Source of the DNA: Neospora caninum Liverpool
Lineage: Eukaryota > Apicomplexa > Conoidasida > Eucoccidiorida > Sarcocystidae
DNA length: 64,000 nucleotides
Direction: 5' to 3'
NCBI RefSeq assembly: GCF_000208865.1
Contig: NC_018397.1
Location: forward strand, 5,857,748 to 5,921,747
Part shown: piece after piece, positions 42,061 to 53,504 of the stretch
Position numbering within the stretch: the first letter of the stretch is position 1
How the letters are laid out: every line of letters begins with the position of its first letter
Program-made: the position numbers and the translations under genes
Notes under the pieces: model-generated
The model's input: the letters and a program-made list of their open reading frames with translations, nothing else
Told to the model about the DNA's origin: nothing
The model's database searches: none

Positions 42061-44528
42061 CTTTTCGCAGGGGTTAATAGGTGGAAGAAGGAAATGGCAA
42101 ATGAGGGCCAATAAAAGAAACCGGAAACGTTCTCCTCAGAGAAGGAGTGCTTACTGAAGTGGTGTCAGAACAAAAGATTTCCCTTCCATCCTCGTGTGGC
42201 ACAAAAGTCGGCCGAAAGTCTCTTGTCAGCCGTAGCATGTGAGCTTGCGCACCGTCCAGCAGCACAGGATGTGACAGACCCGACTCATCATGAGCCTCTA
42301 GACGCGACGCGATTGTGACGATTTTTCACGGGCCGTCTCCCGACAAGAAGCCAGACAAAGGCTGAGCAATCGGTGCAAGGATATTGCTTTCGTGCAACTT
42401 CGGGTGGTCATATACCAGACAATGTAGTTTAGGGTTTTCTTTGCGACAGCACTGTCTTCGTGCGGCTGTCACTGTGCTCAGAAACCTGTTTTTTTGACCA
42501 GTGGCCGCATGTCGTCACATGCAGACATGAGAGACGTGACGTCTGTGCATGGCAAAAGAGTGTTCTTGTTCGACGGGTTGGTCGAAACCAGCTACAGTTT
42601 TTTCGTGTATTTTACAGTGTGGTATCCTTGTAATTACTGTAGATTTATAGTGGACTTCTGGGTACATGCTGATGTGCTTGCCGAGTCTGTTAACGTGTTT
42701 CCCGCGGGTGTAGAAAAGGCGCGAGACAGGCGCCCAGTCAGAGCGGCGTTAAAATTCTGCCGGCTGCTTAGGTCGCTCCACTGCTCCTAACTTAGGAACA
42801 ACACGCGCGCAGAAGCAGGCAAAAGCGAATTGGGTACAGAACATACCGGAGGAGGTGCCATCTGTGGAGCGGCTTCACCGGCATCGTACGTTCTTTGTCG
42901 AATAAACGCTCCCGCGGTCCGGTTCCTCGTAGATTCAGGCAGTTGTTTCACGCGCAAGTGGAGTGCTGGAGAAGTCCGGCGCAACGGAATTACCGTTATC
43001 CCACGGAACCACCAAAATATGAGACCAATAGGCAATCTAGGCTGAGCAGGGCACGATTCCGCACACACAAAGAATGACCATCTCGTCAAATGATGAAGAA
43101 GCTGCGAGTCGGCTCACACACTGTGCGTCCGCCTGAGGGGAAAAAAGAGGGGTTCTTCCGGAGCGACGTTGCGAAGATTTTCAATTTTCTGTTTAAACAG
43201 AGTTGGTTCCCGGCTTCATTCTTTACTATCCGCGGCATTCCCCGGTGCCTCGGGAACTTTTAGCAGCACAAATCACGATGGCACACTCACTGGGAAGACC
43301 TTATCTTGAGCGGCTATTACCTGTGACCTGGCAGGCTACTGGCGAACGAACTGGTTCTACCAGTTATTTCTCACGCATCTTCCTCACCTTCGCTTGGAGT
43401 TTTTCAGTGGTCATTCTTTTAGCTCGCCAATTAGGTCACACAAAAATTCAATCTTGCAGGGGCTGTAACGTGCCATCACCTGTGTTGGGCTTGCCAAGTC
43501 GTTCCTCAACTGGTCGTTCTTTTATCCGAGAACCCCATAAACGTCTTGACTGGAAACCCCTGCACCTGCCTCTGGCAGCAATATTTGCTTCTACCTGCCT
43601 GAACGGAGCGGTTCAGATACCCTTCTCCAGCGAGCTCGCAGTGATCACAGCGATTTCGTTTTCTTTCATCTGTCGACACCATAGGTGCCATCTAAACTTG
43701 AGTGGATGGGCGCAGGACACTGCGCACGCACTGTCCTACGTCTTCATTCTCATGCTCGGCTCGCTGCGAGATTTCCGCCCTTGAATTTATTTTTAACAGA
43801 TTTCCCGTACTAGGGTATTTTGGCTTCTTGAGAATTCAAAAGCCAAAAGGAAAGAAAGTACCACGAAAAAACTGGCCGTGCTTCAGCGTGTGCGGACACG
43901 CGCAATAGCGCCAGATGCTTGCGGAAAGAGTCCATCCCACGCACTATGTCTCCACGTTTTCAAAAGTGACAAGTGAGGATTATGAAGCAAAGACTAAAAT
44001 CGAACACGCCATCCGGGACGAAACTTTCGCACGGCATGGTGAAGGAAAAGTAGTCTCAGTGATTAGTGGTAGTCCAGCACGCATAGAAGCGTTTCTCTGC
44101 GTGAGGAAGGCGCTCGAGATGACGACAACAACGAGCACATTTCGAAGCATGAACGCCCAGTGACATTCACCTGTGTAGAAGCGAAGCAGTCACCTATTTT
44201 GGACTAGACGCATGCTTGCTCGAACTGGCCTTCAGGTGTTCCCGAGATGCGTACGAGCTGGCTTCCTAGCGAGGAACTAAGTGTGCCACTTTGGCAAGTT
44301 TTGTACGCCTCAAGCCGGAAGATTTCTTTCTGCTGAGGCTCTGTTAACGATTTTGACACATGGCCGCTGCTCATTTGTGAACGCCAGTGCTCTCTCTCAG
44401 GCCAGGGTGAGAATCCGGACGACAACTAATATACGGGCATATCACGGATAGAGGTGGTATCGACTTTGACGCAAACGAGACAAATAAGAGTCGTCAGCTT
44501 ACGGAAAGAGGTTATCCAAGAATCAGAA
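42061..44528. other. Spacer between the small minus gene and the large minus gene
   Basis: Both flanking genes read minus. The 193-residue plus frame at 43203-43784 has hydrophobic patches but no splice support or family match, and I do not call it. Nothing else was recognised. Confidence 0.5.
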
Positions 44529-47500
44529 TCAAAGAGACACCGTCACTCTGCGGACCAAAGAATGTCCCACTGCAGCATCTGAACTGAGTGCGTGCCCACT
44601 GGTCAATACAGCCAAAAGGCGTCCTTCGAGTCTGCGCAGCACTGCCCCGTCCTCTTGTTGCAATAAGTCATGCACCCGTCGCAAAATCTTTGAAAAGATG
44701 ACGCGCTCCTGGTGGTCCGGACCATGCGCACCCTCTCCGTTTGCTCTGTCGCTGAAACAAGTCTGCAAACATAAATGGAAGCCGAAAAAAACGGTCACCT
44801 GCGTTCCCTCAATACCGCGACGACTGGACAGCGTGACGAGAAAATGAGCCGCACGCCAATCGGCACAGGGAACGGCACTACTCAGACGCAAGGGCATGTG
44901 ATTCGCAAGCTCTGGTGAGAAGAAACAAAGCATGCAATGTTTTTAACATGTTACTGGAGATAACGAAGGAGCGGATGTACGCGTATATCCACGCGTGACG
45001 GAGTGTACAGACGACGGTACGATTCCGTGAGCCAGAAAGTTACCGGTTCACTCTGGTGCCCCGCAGCCTCACCGGTAGTTCTGCGTCAGCGAGGACTGCT
45101 ACGAAGTCAAGGAGGAGCTCAAGCGACGGAGCCGTCTCTGCCTTCTGCCTGTCTTCCTTCGAAGAGGAAGCATGGATGTACAGCTCCAACCAGGAAAGCA
45201 GCTGCTTAAGCATCTGCAGCAACGGGCCCGAGTGCTGCCCCTGTTCCTTCGCCAGGAGTTCTTGAAAGGCCTGAACTAGAAGCGGTTTCGATAGATGCGG
45301 CGTGCGGTGTAGAACAACGGGCAGAAACACCTCGGGACGCCACCGAAGGAGACGGACGATGTCACGTTCCTGCGGATGCAAAGCAAAACACTTTGTCGCG
45401 CTACCATCGACGCACCTATTCTCGCGGACAAGTCACGAACGCACAGTGTCCTTTAAGGCGCTGCAGACACGAAAACAAAGCTGACTCTCCGTAAAAAAAC
45501 TAACTTTAATACTTACATGAAGGCCGGGGTCTGTGCAGCAGCACTCAGCTGCTCTCTCCAGTTCGCACTGAATCAAAAACGATACCAGCCTTGAAGATGC
45601 CGGCAAGATGCCGCTCCGAAGAAAGCGACAGATCCCGTTTTCTGCGAGAAAGACACAGCCAACAAAACGTCGAACGCAGCTCAGTTTTTCACTCTCTCCT
45701 AGTCCATGATGCTCGAGTCCTGCGAAAAAGCTGCACGGCGCCCTTGAGACTCACCAAGTTCATTGCGTCCGTTTTTCTGCTGGCGCAACGTGCTCAAAAA
45801 CGCATTTGGTTCGAGAGAAGCTGCCTCGTCCTGACTCGACTGTCGGCATAGTTGAAGCAAGCTCCGACACAGCTGGCGACCTCGGCTGTCAGCAACTCCT
45901 GCGGCGGCGAGCAGCAGATCATCCTTCTGAGGACTCAGCATCGCTTTCGTATGGATGTTCGCTTCGTCCACATCCTGAAAAGGAACTTCCGCCAGGGCTC
46001 CTGAGGGATACCACAAGATATGGATTCTCACAAGCGCCATGCACGCAGTCGCTTGGTAGGGGGGGGGGGGGGGTGACACGCCCAGGGAGGACAGAGAGAC
46101 TGCCACTCTTCGGCAACAATCGTGTTCTCAGGAGCCAGACCCGCAACGGGCGTCGTGAACAAAATAGACCTACGCTACCTGGGAGAACCAAATGGATAAT
46201 ACAAAGCCCGCTATGAAAAAAGCAAATACTGGCGTTTAACTTCGAGCGCCTGTCTCCAACGGACGTGTTCATGTCCTTGTTAACTAATGACAATCGTTTT
46301 CATGCATATGACACGAAACGGTTCAGTTATAACTAAATGGACACTAATCGCTTCGCACGGAATATTGTTGGAGACACTTGTACCACCCGTTATCCAGCGG
46401 CGTACGGTGGCGTCCTCAGTGGAGAGCGTCCACTACAGATTCACTCACCGACAGCGTGAGACGTGCGACGTGACGGAACGGAAAGCGGAGTGGAGAAGAC
46501 TGCGTTCTGCGTTTGCCAAAGCACTGTCGCCAGAAACGACGGCGTATTCCACGAACCTCCAGGAAGCACCATGGGCTGAGAAGGAACACAACAGCAGTTC
46601 CAATCCCCTGAAAGCGCGCTGGAGCGCACTCAAACTCTTCCACTATCTCGGGGAAAAGCTGTTTCCCCAGCATGCACTGCACGATGAGCAAGCAAGCAGT
46701 GTCAACGGCAGTTCTTAGATCAAGGCTTGTCAGGCACAGATCTCGTTTCGCTGTCTCAAAACATGGGCATTTCTCGTTTCCGCGTTCTTCCTACTGTTGC
46801 ACACACAAACCAAAGACGGTTTACGCACTCCCCCATCTGTACTAGTCACCAAGATCTCGAGTACGACATGCAGGAGTCCCAAAAATAAAACGAGCAGGCA
46901 TTTTCCTTCAGCTGCATTGGACTTCTGGACAACCTGGCGGAGAGGGGTGCTGCCACGCAGTCATATAAAGCAACGGGACACGCATCCGTAGTACCATCGG
47001 CGAAGACGGACGTACCGCGGTTCCGGTCGCAGACGACGGCAGGTCAACACGGAGAATGGACGAACAGGGAACGCCCCACGATGTCTCCCGCAAAATGAGT
47101 CTGCAGGACGAATCTGAATTGCTCCACTGCCACTCCAGGCAGAAATCAGTGGTCAGGAGCAAAACACCCCCGCGCCGTGGATCGTCTCCGTCTCCGGCGC
47201 AAAGCATGCGGCGAAAGCGTCTGGCCGAGATGAACGAACAAGTTGAACGCTGGTAAGCGAGCACCTGGACACGCAGCGATAGCATTCGAGGCGGAACCAG
47301 TCAGCACCACTATGCTTCTGCTCGGGTTTCGAACTTGGAGCCATCACAACCGCTTGCTTCTAACCTCACCATGACACGACCGTGAGAAAAAACTGTCCTA
47401 GGTTGGTAGGCTACCAGTCTCTGGTCTGTTGGGAACCGCACACGGCGCCGCACGTGCGCGTCAGCTCTCTCGTGAGGTGAGGCTACGGGTGTCCATCGGC

Positions 47501-50050
47501 GCCCTTCTTGAAACACGGTGGGGCGTCTTCGCTCACAAGTTTGAAGAAAAGTTCGGAGACAACATTAAAATGTTCTGGCCTATTTTCGTCACAGCCACCG
47601 CTGTACTGGCAGCGTATTCGCTCAGGTTTGGTGTCAGAGCCACAAGCGCTACGGGCACAGAAGAACACGGATCCGCCTTCTCTGAATGGAAGGCCATCCA
47701 TCGGTGTCCGACAGCAAGCCTGTGCCCGCAGCTGTGAAGGGTGTCCTGGCTAGAGCTGGATGTCCATTCCGCACAAGGACGCCTTTCAGGCTCACCTGGA
47801 ACTCGGAACCGTCTTCAGCAGTGAGCAGTAATTGGTCCATCTCGCCAGAAAGCCGGCAAAGACCGCGTCTCGACCCCAACCGACTGCTCGCGGAGCCCTC
47901 CTCTTTTCCCCCAGACGTCGAGGGCGCACACGGTCCCCGCCTCGGTTGATAGCAGGGCCGAACCCGCCAGCCCGCGCCGGACTGCACAGTCCCGCGTACC
48001 GGGAGAACTTGGCACAGCTTGTCGCTCTTTTCGCCTTCGCCATGTTCGGCGGGAGTCGGGCAAACGGGCCTCAATGTAAAGGACGAGCCTTCCGAAACGA
48101 CGTCCAGCGGTGCGTACAGGCAGTCACGCTCATCGGTGTCCACTCCAGCAAAAAGGACAACGTGAAGGCGGCCGTCTTCCAGCAGAGAATCGCTGACGCC
48201 AACGTGATATGTGCAGGGTGAATTGGTCTTTTGGTTGCTCTGCCCGGAAGAGCTCTTCTTTCGTTGGTCCAAGGCCTGGCGCCCTCGTCCTCCCTGAGGC
48301 TGCGCGCGTAGCGAGCACTGGCCGACTGTGCAGCTGGAGAGGACGCCGAGAGGTGAGCAAGACACCAGATGGCACCGCAGTTCCGCCTGAAGTTCCGAAG
48401 GGTGCTCATCCTTCGGTTTTGACGCTCTTGTCGCTGCTGAAGTGACTGCGAGGCAAAGCTGTGTATCGGACCCTCCCTTCGATCCTGCGCCACGAATCGC
48501 CGGGAGCGGAGCCACGTGCACAATGTCTTCGTCAACCTGGTCCACAAGGAACGCAACTCAGACAAATCAGAAAATGGATCCCACTGCACTTCATCGCCCG
48601 CTTATGCCCCCTGGGAACAAACCCGTTTCATGCCAACCAAGCTCTCAAAGTTCCGCATCCCCAAGGGTTCCGCAACCTGTTTGTGAGCTCTTGGGCTTAC
48701 CGAAAGATACGCCTCCTCCTCGAGCGTTAGGCCGCCAGGACCACGTTCTGACGCACTGAGCCTATGTAACCCTTGGCCTCTCGGCAAAATGCATGTGAGT
48801 GACTCCGCAGGCGGATTACCTTGCTGCCGCAGAACACCGTGGGAGTTGACGTGTCCCTCCCGCGAACGCTTTTTGCCAGTCCCCCTTCTAGCCGCTGTGA
48901 TGCACGCCGCCGTCCCGGACCTAAAAACACAGCCGCCCCCTTCACTCAGACCTCGGCAGGAGTCAGGCAACGCATACACTCGTGTAGGAGTGTGAAGGTT
49001 AAGCTGAAAGCACATGCACACCACAACAAGGGTACGAAGTGACAATCCCACCTTGACGAAGTGGCTTCACTGGTTTGTTCTCCTCCCAGGGGAATATGTC
49101 CGAGGGTAGGGACAGTTGCCGGATAGGACGGGAGACAGGGGCCCGACGCACGCAAAGAGGAGCTATGCAGCGCATATGCACAACAACGGGGAACCTACTG
49201 GTCGACGAGTCGCTCGTCGCGTCCGGCACCATTTGTTTCAGCAAAGGGAAGCCGCCGCCTCAATACCAATGCCCCCTGTCACACGAAATTCGTAAGATTC
49301 AGTGATCCACTGCAGCCGTGGCACTGCGCTGCCATCATCGAGCCCTAATCTCAAGACTCACAGAAAAGAGACGAAAACTCTCAAGAGGAGACGTGGGCCT
49401 TCAGATGATGCATGGATCATTCATGGGTGGGTATCCGTTTTTCAAATTAAGCGGAGCTGAGAGATTCGCTATCCGCAGCTAAAGCGCCAGGGAATTCGCG
49501 CGACAGTCATTAAAAAATGTCAGTTGGCAGAGCCCACTACACGCCAGGACTTACCCCAATCTCCTTCAATACGTGAGCTTTTGCATCATAAAAGAAGGCG
49601 CCATTCAGGCTGCCATCCCCGCTCGTCGGTCCAAGAGGCAAGTACGGCCCGGATTCACTGTTTCCATCTAGGAGACAGAAGACTGGAAGGGCCTCCGAAC
49701 ACTGCTGCGAAGTCTCAGTTTCCTTCGCAGCCGACGGGGCAGTCGAGCCCGAGTCTCGTTGGGCCGTCATCGCAGACGCCTTATCAGCCGTCTTTCAGCT
49801 CCGGTATCCAGCTCGCAATGAGTTGGGTTCCTTTTCTTCTGCTGCCGCGTTCCAGTGGGGGTTCTGCTGTATTGCGAACGCGACAATTTTGCCTCTGCCA
49901 CCAGGATGCGTCGTTGTATAGCGCATCTACGTAGTAGAGAAACAGTGTAGATCTGGTCTTTGATGGCATCCGCGAGCACCTTTCAATCAGTGCGACCGTT
50001 GACACAGAAGCCGTGCCACGACCTGCCAGAATGGGCGCCAGCCACGACAC
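44529..50050 (-). CDS. Large multi-exon minus-strand gene, unrecognised, helical C-terminus
   Basis: The 3' half is well supported. Exons 46000 or 45974-45755, 45641-45517, 45369-45073 and 44762-44529 join in phase with good GT-AG sites and end at a stop. They encode Leu-rich helices (GRQLCRSLLQLCRQSSQDE, ILPASSRLVSFLIQCELERA, PLLQMLKQLLSWLELYIHAS, RVIFSKILRRVHDLLQQEDG), suggesting a helical-repeat or scaffold C-terminal domain. Upstream, coding-like pieces occur at ~47100-47016 (LILRETSWGVPCSSILRVDL, ending at a GTACGT donor), ~48600-47810 (CTYHVGVSDSLLEDGRLHVV; LLLTAEDGSEFQVSLKG), ~48990-48620 (LTLEEEAYLSVSPRAHKQVA) and ~49770-49555 (GAFFYDAKAHVLKEIG, ending at a GTAAGTCC donor). Their joins and the start codon are unresolved; the 5' end given is approximate. 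I do not recognise the family. A propeller-plus-helical trafficking or ribosome-biogenesis protein is one possibility only. Confidence 0.6.
46059..46073. repeat. Run of 15 G
   Basis: Uninterrupted mononucleotide tract just upstream (in minus sense) of an exon acceptor of the large minus gene. It is probably length-variable and prone to sequencing error; on the minus strand it would read as poly-Pro if coding. Confidence 0.9.
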
Positions 50051-51061
50051 CGGAGACCAGAACCTGTCTCGCAGAGAACAAACCAGTCGAATCTGCTGCC
50101 TTCTGACTCATCAGAGAACAGTAATTGAGACTGCCCCTGGATGAAAGTTCCTGGAACTTCGCTTCCTCCCCCACATGGGCTCAACGACCTCAACCGCCTT
50201 CCACATGCATGCATGCATGCAAGGTTAGCGGATCAGGGCCAGCGCTGCCCACCTCTTCTAGAGCATGTGTGACCGAGGTCAACGACAAACTCAATTCTGC
50301 ACCGTAGACAAATATTCAGTGGGTGTGAGTTTCGTAAAAAGGAGAAGAACCGGTTTTCAAAGCTCCATGAGGCAACATCGGCCGAGGTGGCGCTTCTTTC
50401 TGCTAAGATGTCGTCCGTAATACTGGTGGAGGACGTTCCTGATCGTCGTCCCTCACTGAAGCAGGAGATGTCATAGCGAATTTCTACACACCAATGGTAG
50501 AAAATGTGACAGAATTTCTACACACCAATGGTAGAAAATGTGACACCCGGGGTGAAGCGTTACGTACTCATAGTGTGCTATTTAATCAACCGGACTCGCT
50601 TTCAGGAAACTGGCAAGTTGACAAGACTGAGCAATTCCGGGCTGCCCGACTCAGCGATTGGTGTGGTGGAAGAGACGGACAGTCCTTGTGTTGAATAGAC
50701 AGATGCTTGCGTCTCGCACCGGCCGTTGAAAGCCTGCAGTATTTAAACGGGGTATCCCCTTGAGGCTGCAAACGTAGGCCAGCACCAGCGGTTTTATGCA
50801 GCATGTCGCTTGGCGGGACTGCGCAGCTACCCTTGCGCAACCGGCACTGCATTTCAGCATCTCTCAAGCATGCCGGAGAAAAAGACCTTCCGTACGAGTA
50901 GAAATTAACCAATCTGCGGCTAGCTCGGGTTTCCGGGCAACTTCTCTGCCGGCTCACAGCTGTAGTGACAGCACGCGCGGGGGTGGCGCACCCGCCACTG
51001 CGGCGCAAAGCCGGCCACCATGAATTTCATTGTGTATACCGCACAACACGACCAACGCAAA
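50051..51061. other. Divergent spacer containing a tandem duplication
   Basis: Lies between the 5' end of the large minus gene and the secreted coiled-coil gene, so it should hold both promoters. A perfect 34-bp tandem duplication is at 50478-50545. A minus frame at 50586-51008 shows no domain content. Confidence 0.5.
50478..50545. repeat. Perfect 34-bp tandem duplication with internal hairpin
   Basis: Units 50478-50511 and 50512-50545 are identical. Each contains TTTCTAC and GTAGAAA, a 7-bp inverted repeat with a 9-base loop. It sits ~0.5 kb upstream of the secreted-protein start. Confidence 0.92.
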
Positions 51062-52755
51062 ATGTCGCTAAAACTGCCTGCGATTATTGTTGTTTTTTCC
51101 TTGGTCGCGACTGCGGCAAGTGCGCGGCATCATAGAGCTGTCCACGCCCTAGGGAAGCATGTTCGGAGCAAAGCGGGACCTCCCAAAGTAGTCGCCTCAC
51201 GCTTCCTGCAGCAGATAGGTACGGCAGCGACCGGACGTCGTGTGTGTATGTATTTATGAAAGACAACGGTTCATACTCGCAGACGGCGCTGTTGAGGGAC
51301 CGCTGCCTCCTCCAGCAGTTCAGGGAGTACCTGTGGCTGCTGCCGCCCCCGCTGCCCCATACCCCGGGCCAGTTATTGCTGGAGCGCAGCCTACACCAAC
51401 GCCGGCTCCAGTCAACCTACAGGACATTGTAGGGAATACTGTCAACTGAGTCCCTCTTGGCGCCTCATAATACAACTCCACAGGCAGCCGTTCAGACTCA
51501 GGTGACTGATAAGTTGAAGGAGGGTAAGGGAAAAATCGCGGAGATGCAGAATGTTTCATAATTTGACGCGGCAACGCAGCTGAGGCACTGGGTTCGAAGT
51601 TGGAAGAAGCTGTGAACGTCGGTCTCATTTAAAACACAAAACAAAGTCGAACCATCCCACACGTCAAGCACGCAGGAGTTGAACAAGACCACAGGAGCCA
51701 ATGAGAGGAAGGTTAGACGCACTTCATTGGGAGATTTACAATGCGGTGTTTCCACCACTAGATTTGTAAAGGGAGTGGAATATGTGTCGACTGTGGTCAA
51801 TCCTCCCCAGCAAGAGAAAGCGGCGACCCCAGAGGCAGCGGCAGCAAGCGTAGGTTTTCACTGGGGCCTTACGATAAAGTCTAAACTGTTCAACCCTCTC
51901 CTAATCGTAGGCTCTCGAAGGAATCGAAACGGAAGCAGCAGGTGCGGGCGAGCGCAGTCACGGCCACCAAGTTACTATCCAAAGTTGTCGTTTCTTGCAG
52001 CTCCACCTCTTTATACGGCTCCAGTCATCGTCTTGCTCTCTCCTGATACGAGCGCAATGTGAGGTGACACCTTCCGGCGCCGCATTTCGTCATCAATCGT
52101 ACCCTCCTTTTGTTCTAGGGAAAAACTCGAGTTTGCGAGGGCCATCGCCTGCCGAGGAAAAATGAACACCGCGGAGATGCGCGCTATCCGCACTGCAAAA
52201 CTTGCTGAAATGGCCTCAATTAAGGGAACGACAATAGCGGAGCTCGAAGAAGAGATTAAAGACACAGAGGCAAAGCTAGAAGAAGTTCGCCTTCCACCAA
52301 AACACACGAAATATCTCTCTAATGCATAAACTCTTTTTCCAGACGAAGGCATCAAGGCACAAGCTTCAAGACGAGTTACGTCAAATCACTTCGAACGCTG
52401 CGGCTGGAGCTGCGGTGAGTAAAACGCAACGCCACTATCGTCGGCAGTGCCACTGATAGTTTGTTCCAGTCCAAAGCTGATATGGTCTTCCTAAAGGACG
52501 ATTTGAAGCTAGAAGATGAGAAGATAAAGGTTTTGTTGACGAAACTGGAAAGCATGCAGGATCGCCTTGCGAAACTCCGTGACGAGGAGGCGCGAGCAGA
52601 AGGCACTGTTGCCCGGAAAGGCGGGAAGAAGGTAAGAGTCCTTCTATCGATCTACTTTGTGTTCCGTATGATAGCGCCATGCGGAACAGCAGAAACGCGC
52701 CGGAGGAATACGTAAACTCTTCAAGAGAAAGAAATCAGAAGAAAAATCGGATTAA
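51062..52755 (+). CDS. Secreted coiled-coil protein built from many tiny exons (dense-granule-like)
   Basis: Twelve exons join in phase: 51062-51218, 51283-51428, 51484-51523, 51580-51617, 51676-51711, 51811-51849, 51911-51941, 52001-52058, 52119-52284, 52343-52414, 52470-52631 and 52690-52755 (336 residues). An in-frame ATG at 51020 is an alternative start, but 51062 puts a classic signal peptide first (MSLKLPAIIVVFSLVATAAS). Next come a basic stretch, a Pro/Ala-rich tract (APAAPYPGPVIAGAQPTPTP), short helical pieces (VTDKLKEAEALGSKLEEAVN), one hydrophobic patch (APPLYTAPVIVLLS), then a long coiled coil (residues ~185-300; ELEEEIKDTEAKLEE, LLTKLESMQDRLAKLRDEEA) and a basic tail (IRKLFKRKKSEEKSD). 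Layout and charge resemble coccidian dense-granule proteins of the parasitophorous vacuole; that location is inferred. Weak points are the GTTCGC donor after exon 9, the exon 2 end, and intron 5, which is in frame and could be retained. Confidence 0.8.
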
Positions 52756-53504
52756 GAGGAAGACGACTAGCTGCTACATTTGCCTGTTTTCAAACCTTGC
52801 GGCTGCGACGGTTTCAACAAGCAGTCCTTGTCCTCTCAGTATCAGACGTGTACAGTGACGGTGCATCGTCTACTGTGCCGACCAGCAGTGGATCAGCGCG
52901 CCTCGAAGAGTGCTTTTTGGCAAATGAAGGACTCCGTAGAGCTAACCACTACCAAAAAGCAAGTGTCAGATTTACTCCGAAGCCCGTCTAATGGCTGGCA
53001 ATTCGGAAACCCTACGGGGTGCTCAAACTGAATTCAAAAAATTGTAAAACGCAATGTGTAGCAGTTTCTACCATGGAAGAACATCCAGTACGGCATTGCC
53101 GCAATCACCCCATTTCTGTTAGAAGCGCAAAAACGGAAGCATGGACATTTTGGCACCTTGTAGCTGAGCACATTTTGACGCAGTGCATATAGCCAGCCAG
53201 TCAAAGGAAGGCTGCCCCTCTGATTGTGTCCGCCACTGTACACAGAGATATCCCCGTTCCATACAACCTCATCCCGTAAAGTAACAATGTTGCATGCAAC
53301 TGGCCGAGTAACCTGTGCCCAACCGGTTCGACACAGAGTCGAGTGACCGGCGTGTTTGTGACAGTTGATACCTTGATAGACGCTGCAAGGACCTAACCGC
53401 TTTCCCTCGTCGATAAAGACATTAATGCCAAGACAGCACTGTAAAGTTGACACCGTTATTCCTTGTGAGCACGCAATCCTGTGCCCCTATCCGCTAGCTG
53501 TACC
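52756..53504. other. Convergent 3' spacer
   Basis: Between the stops of the secreted coiled-coil gene and the SET gene; expected to be two 3' UTRs. Frames here have no domain content. Confidence 0.6.

Noticed and set aside
43203..43784. 193-codon plus frame with hydrophobic patches
   Set aside because: Hydrophobic stretches are scattered rather than helix-like, with no family match or splice sites linking it to other exons.
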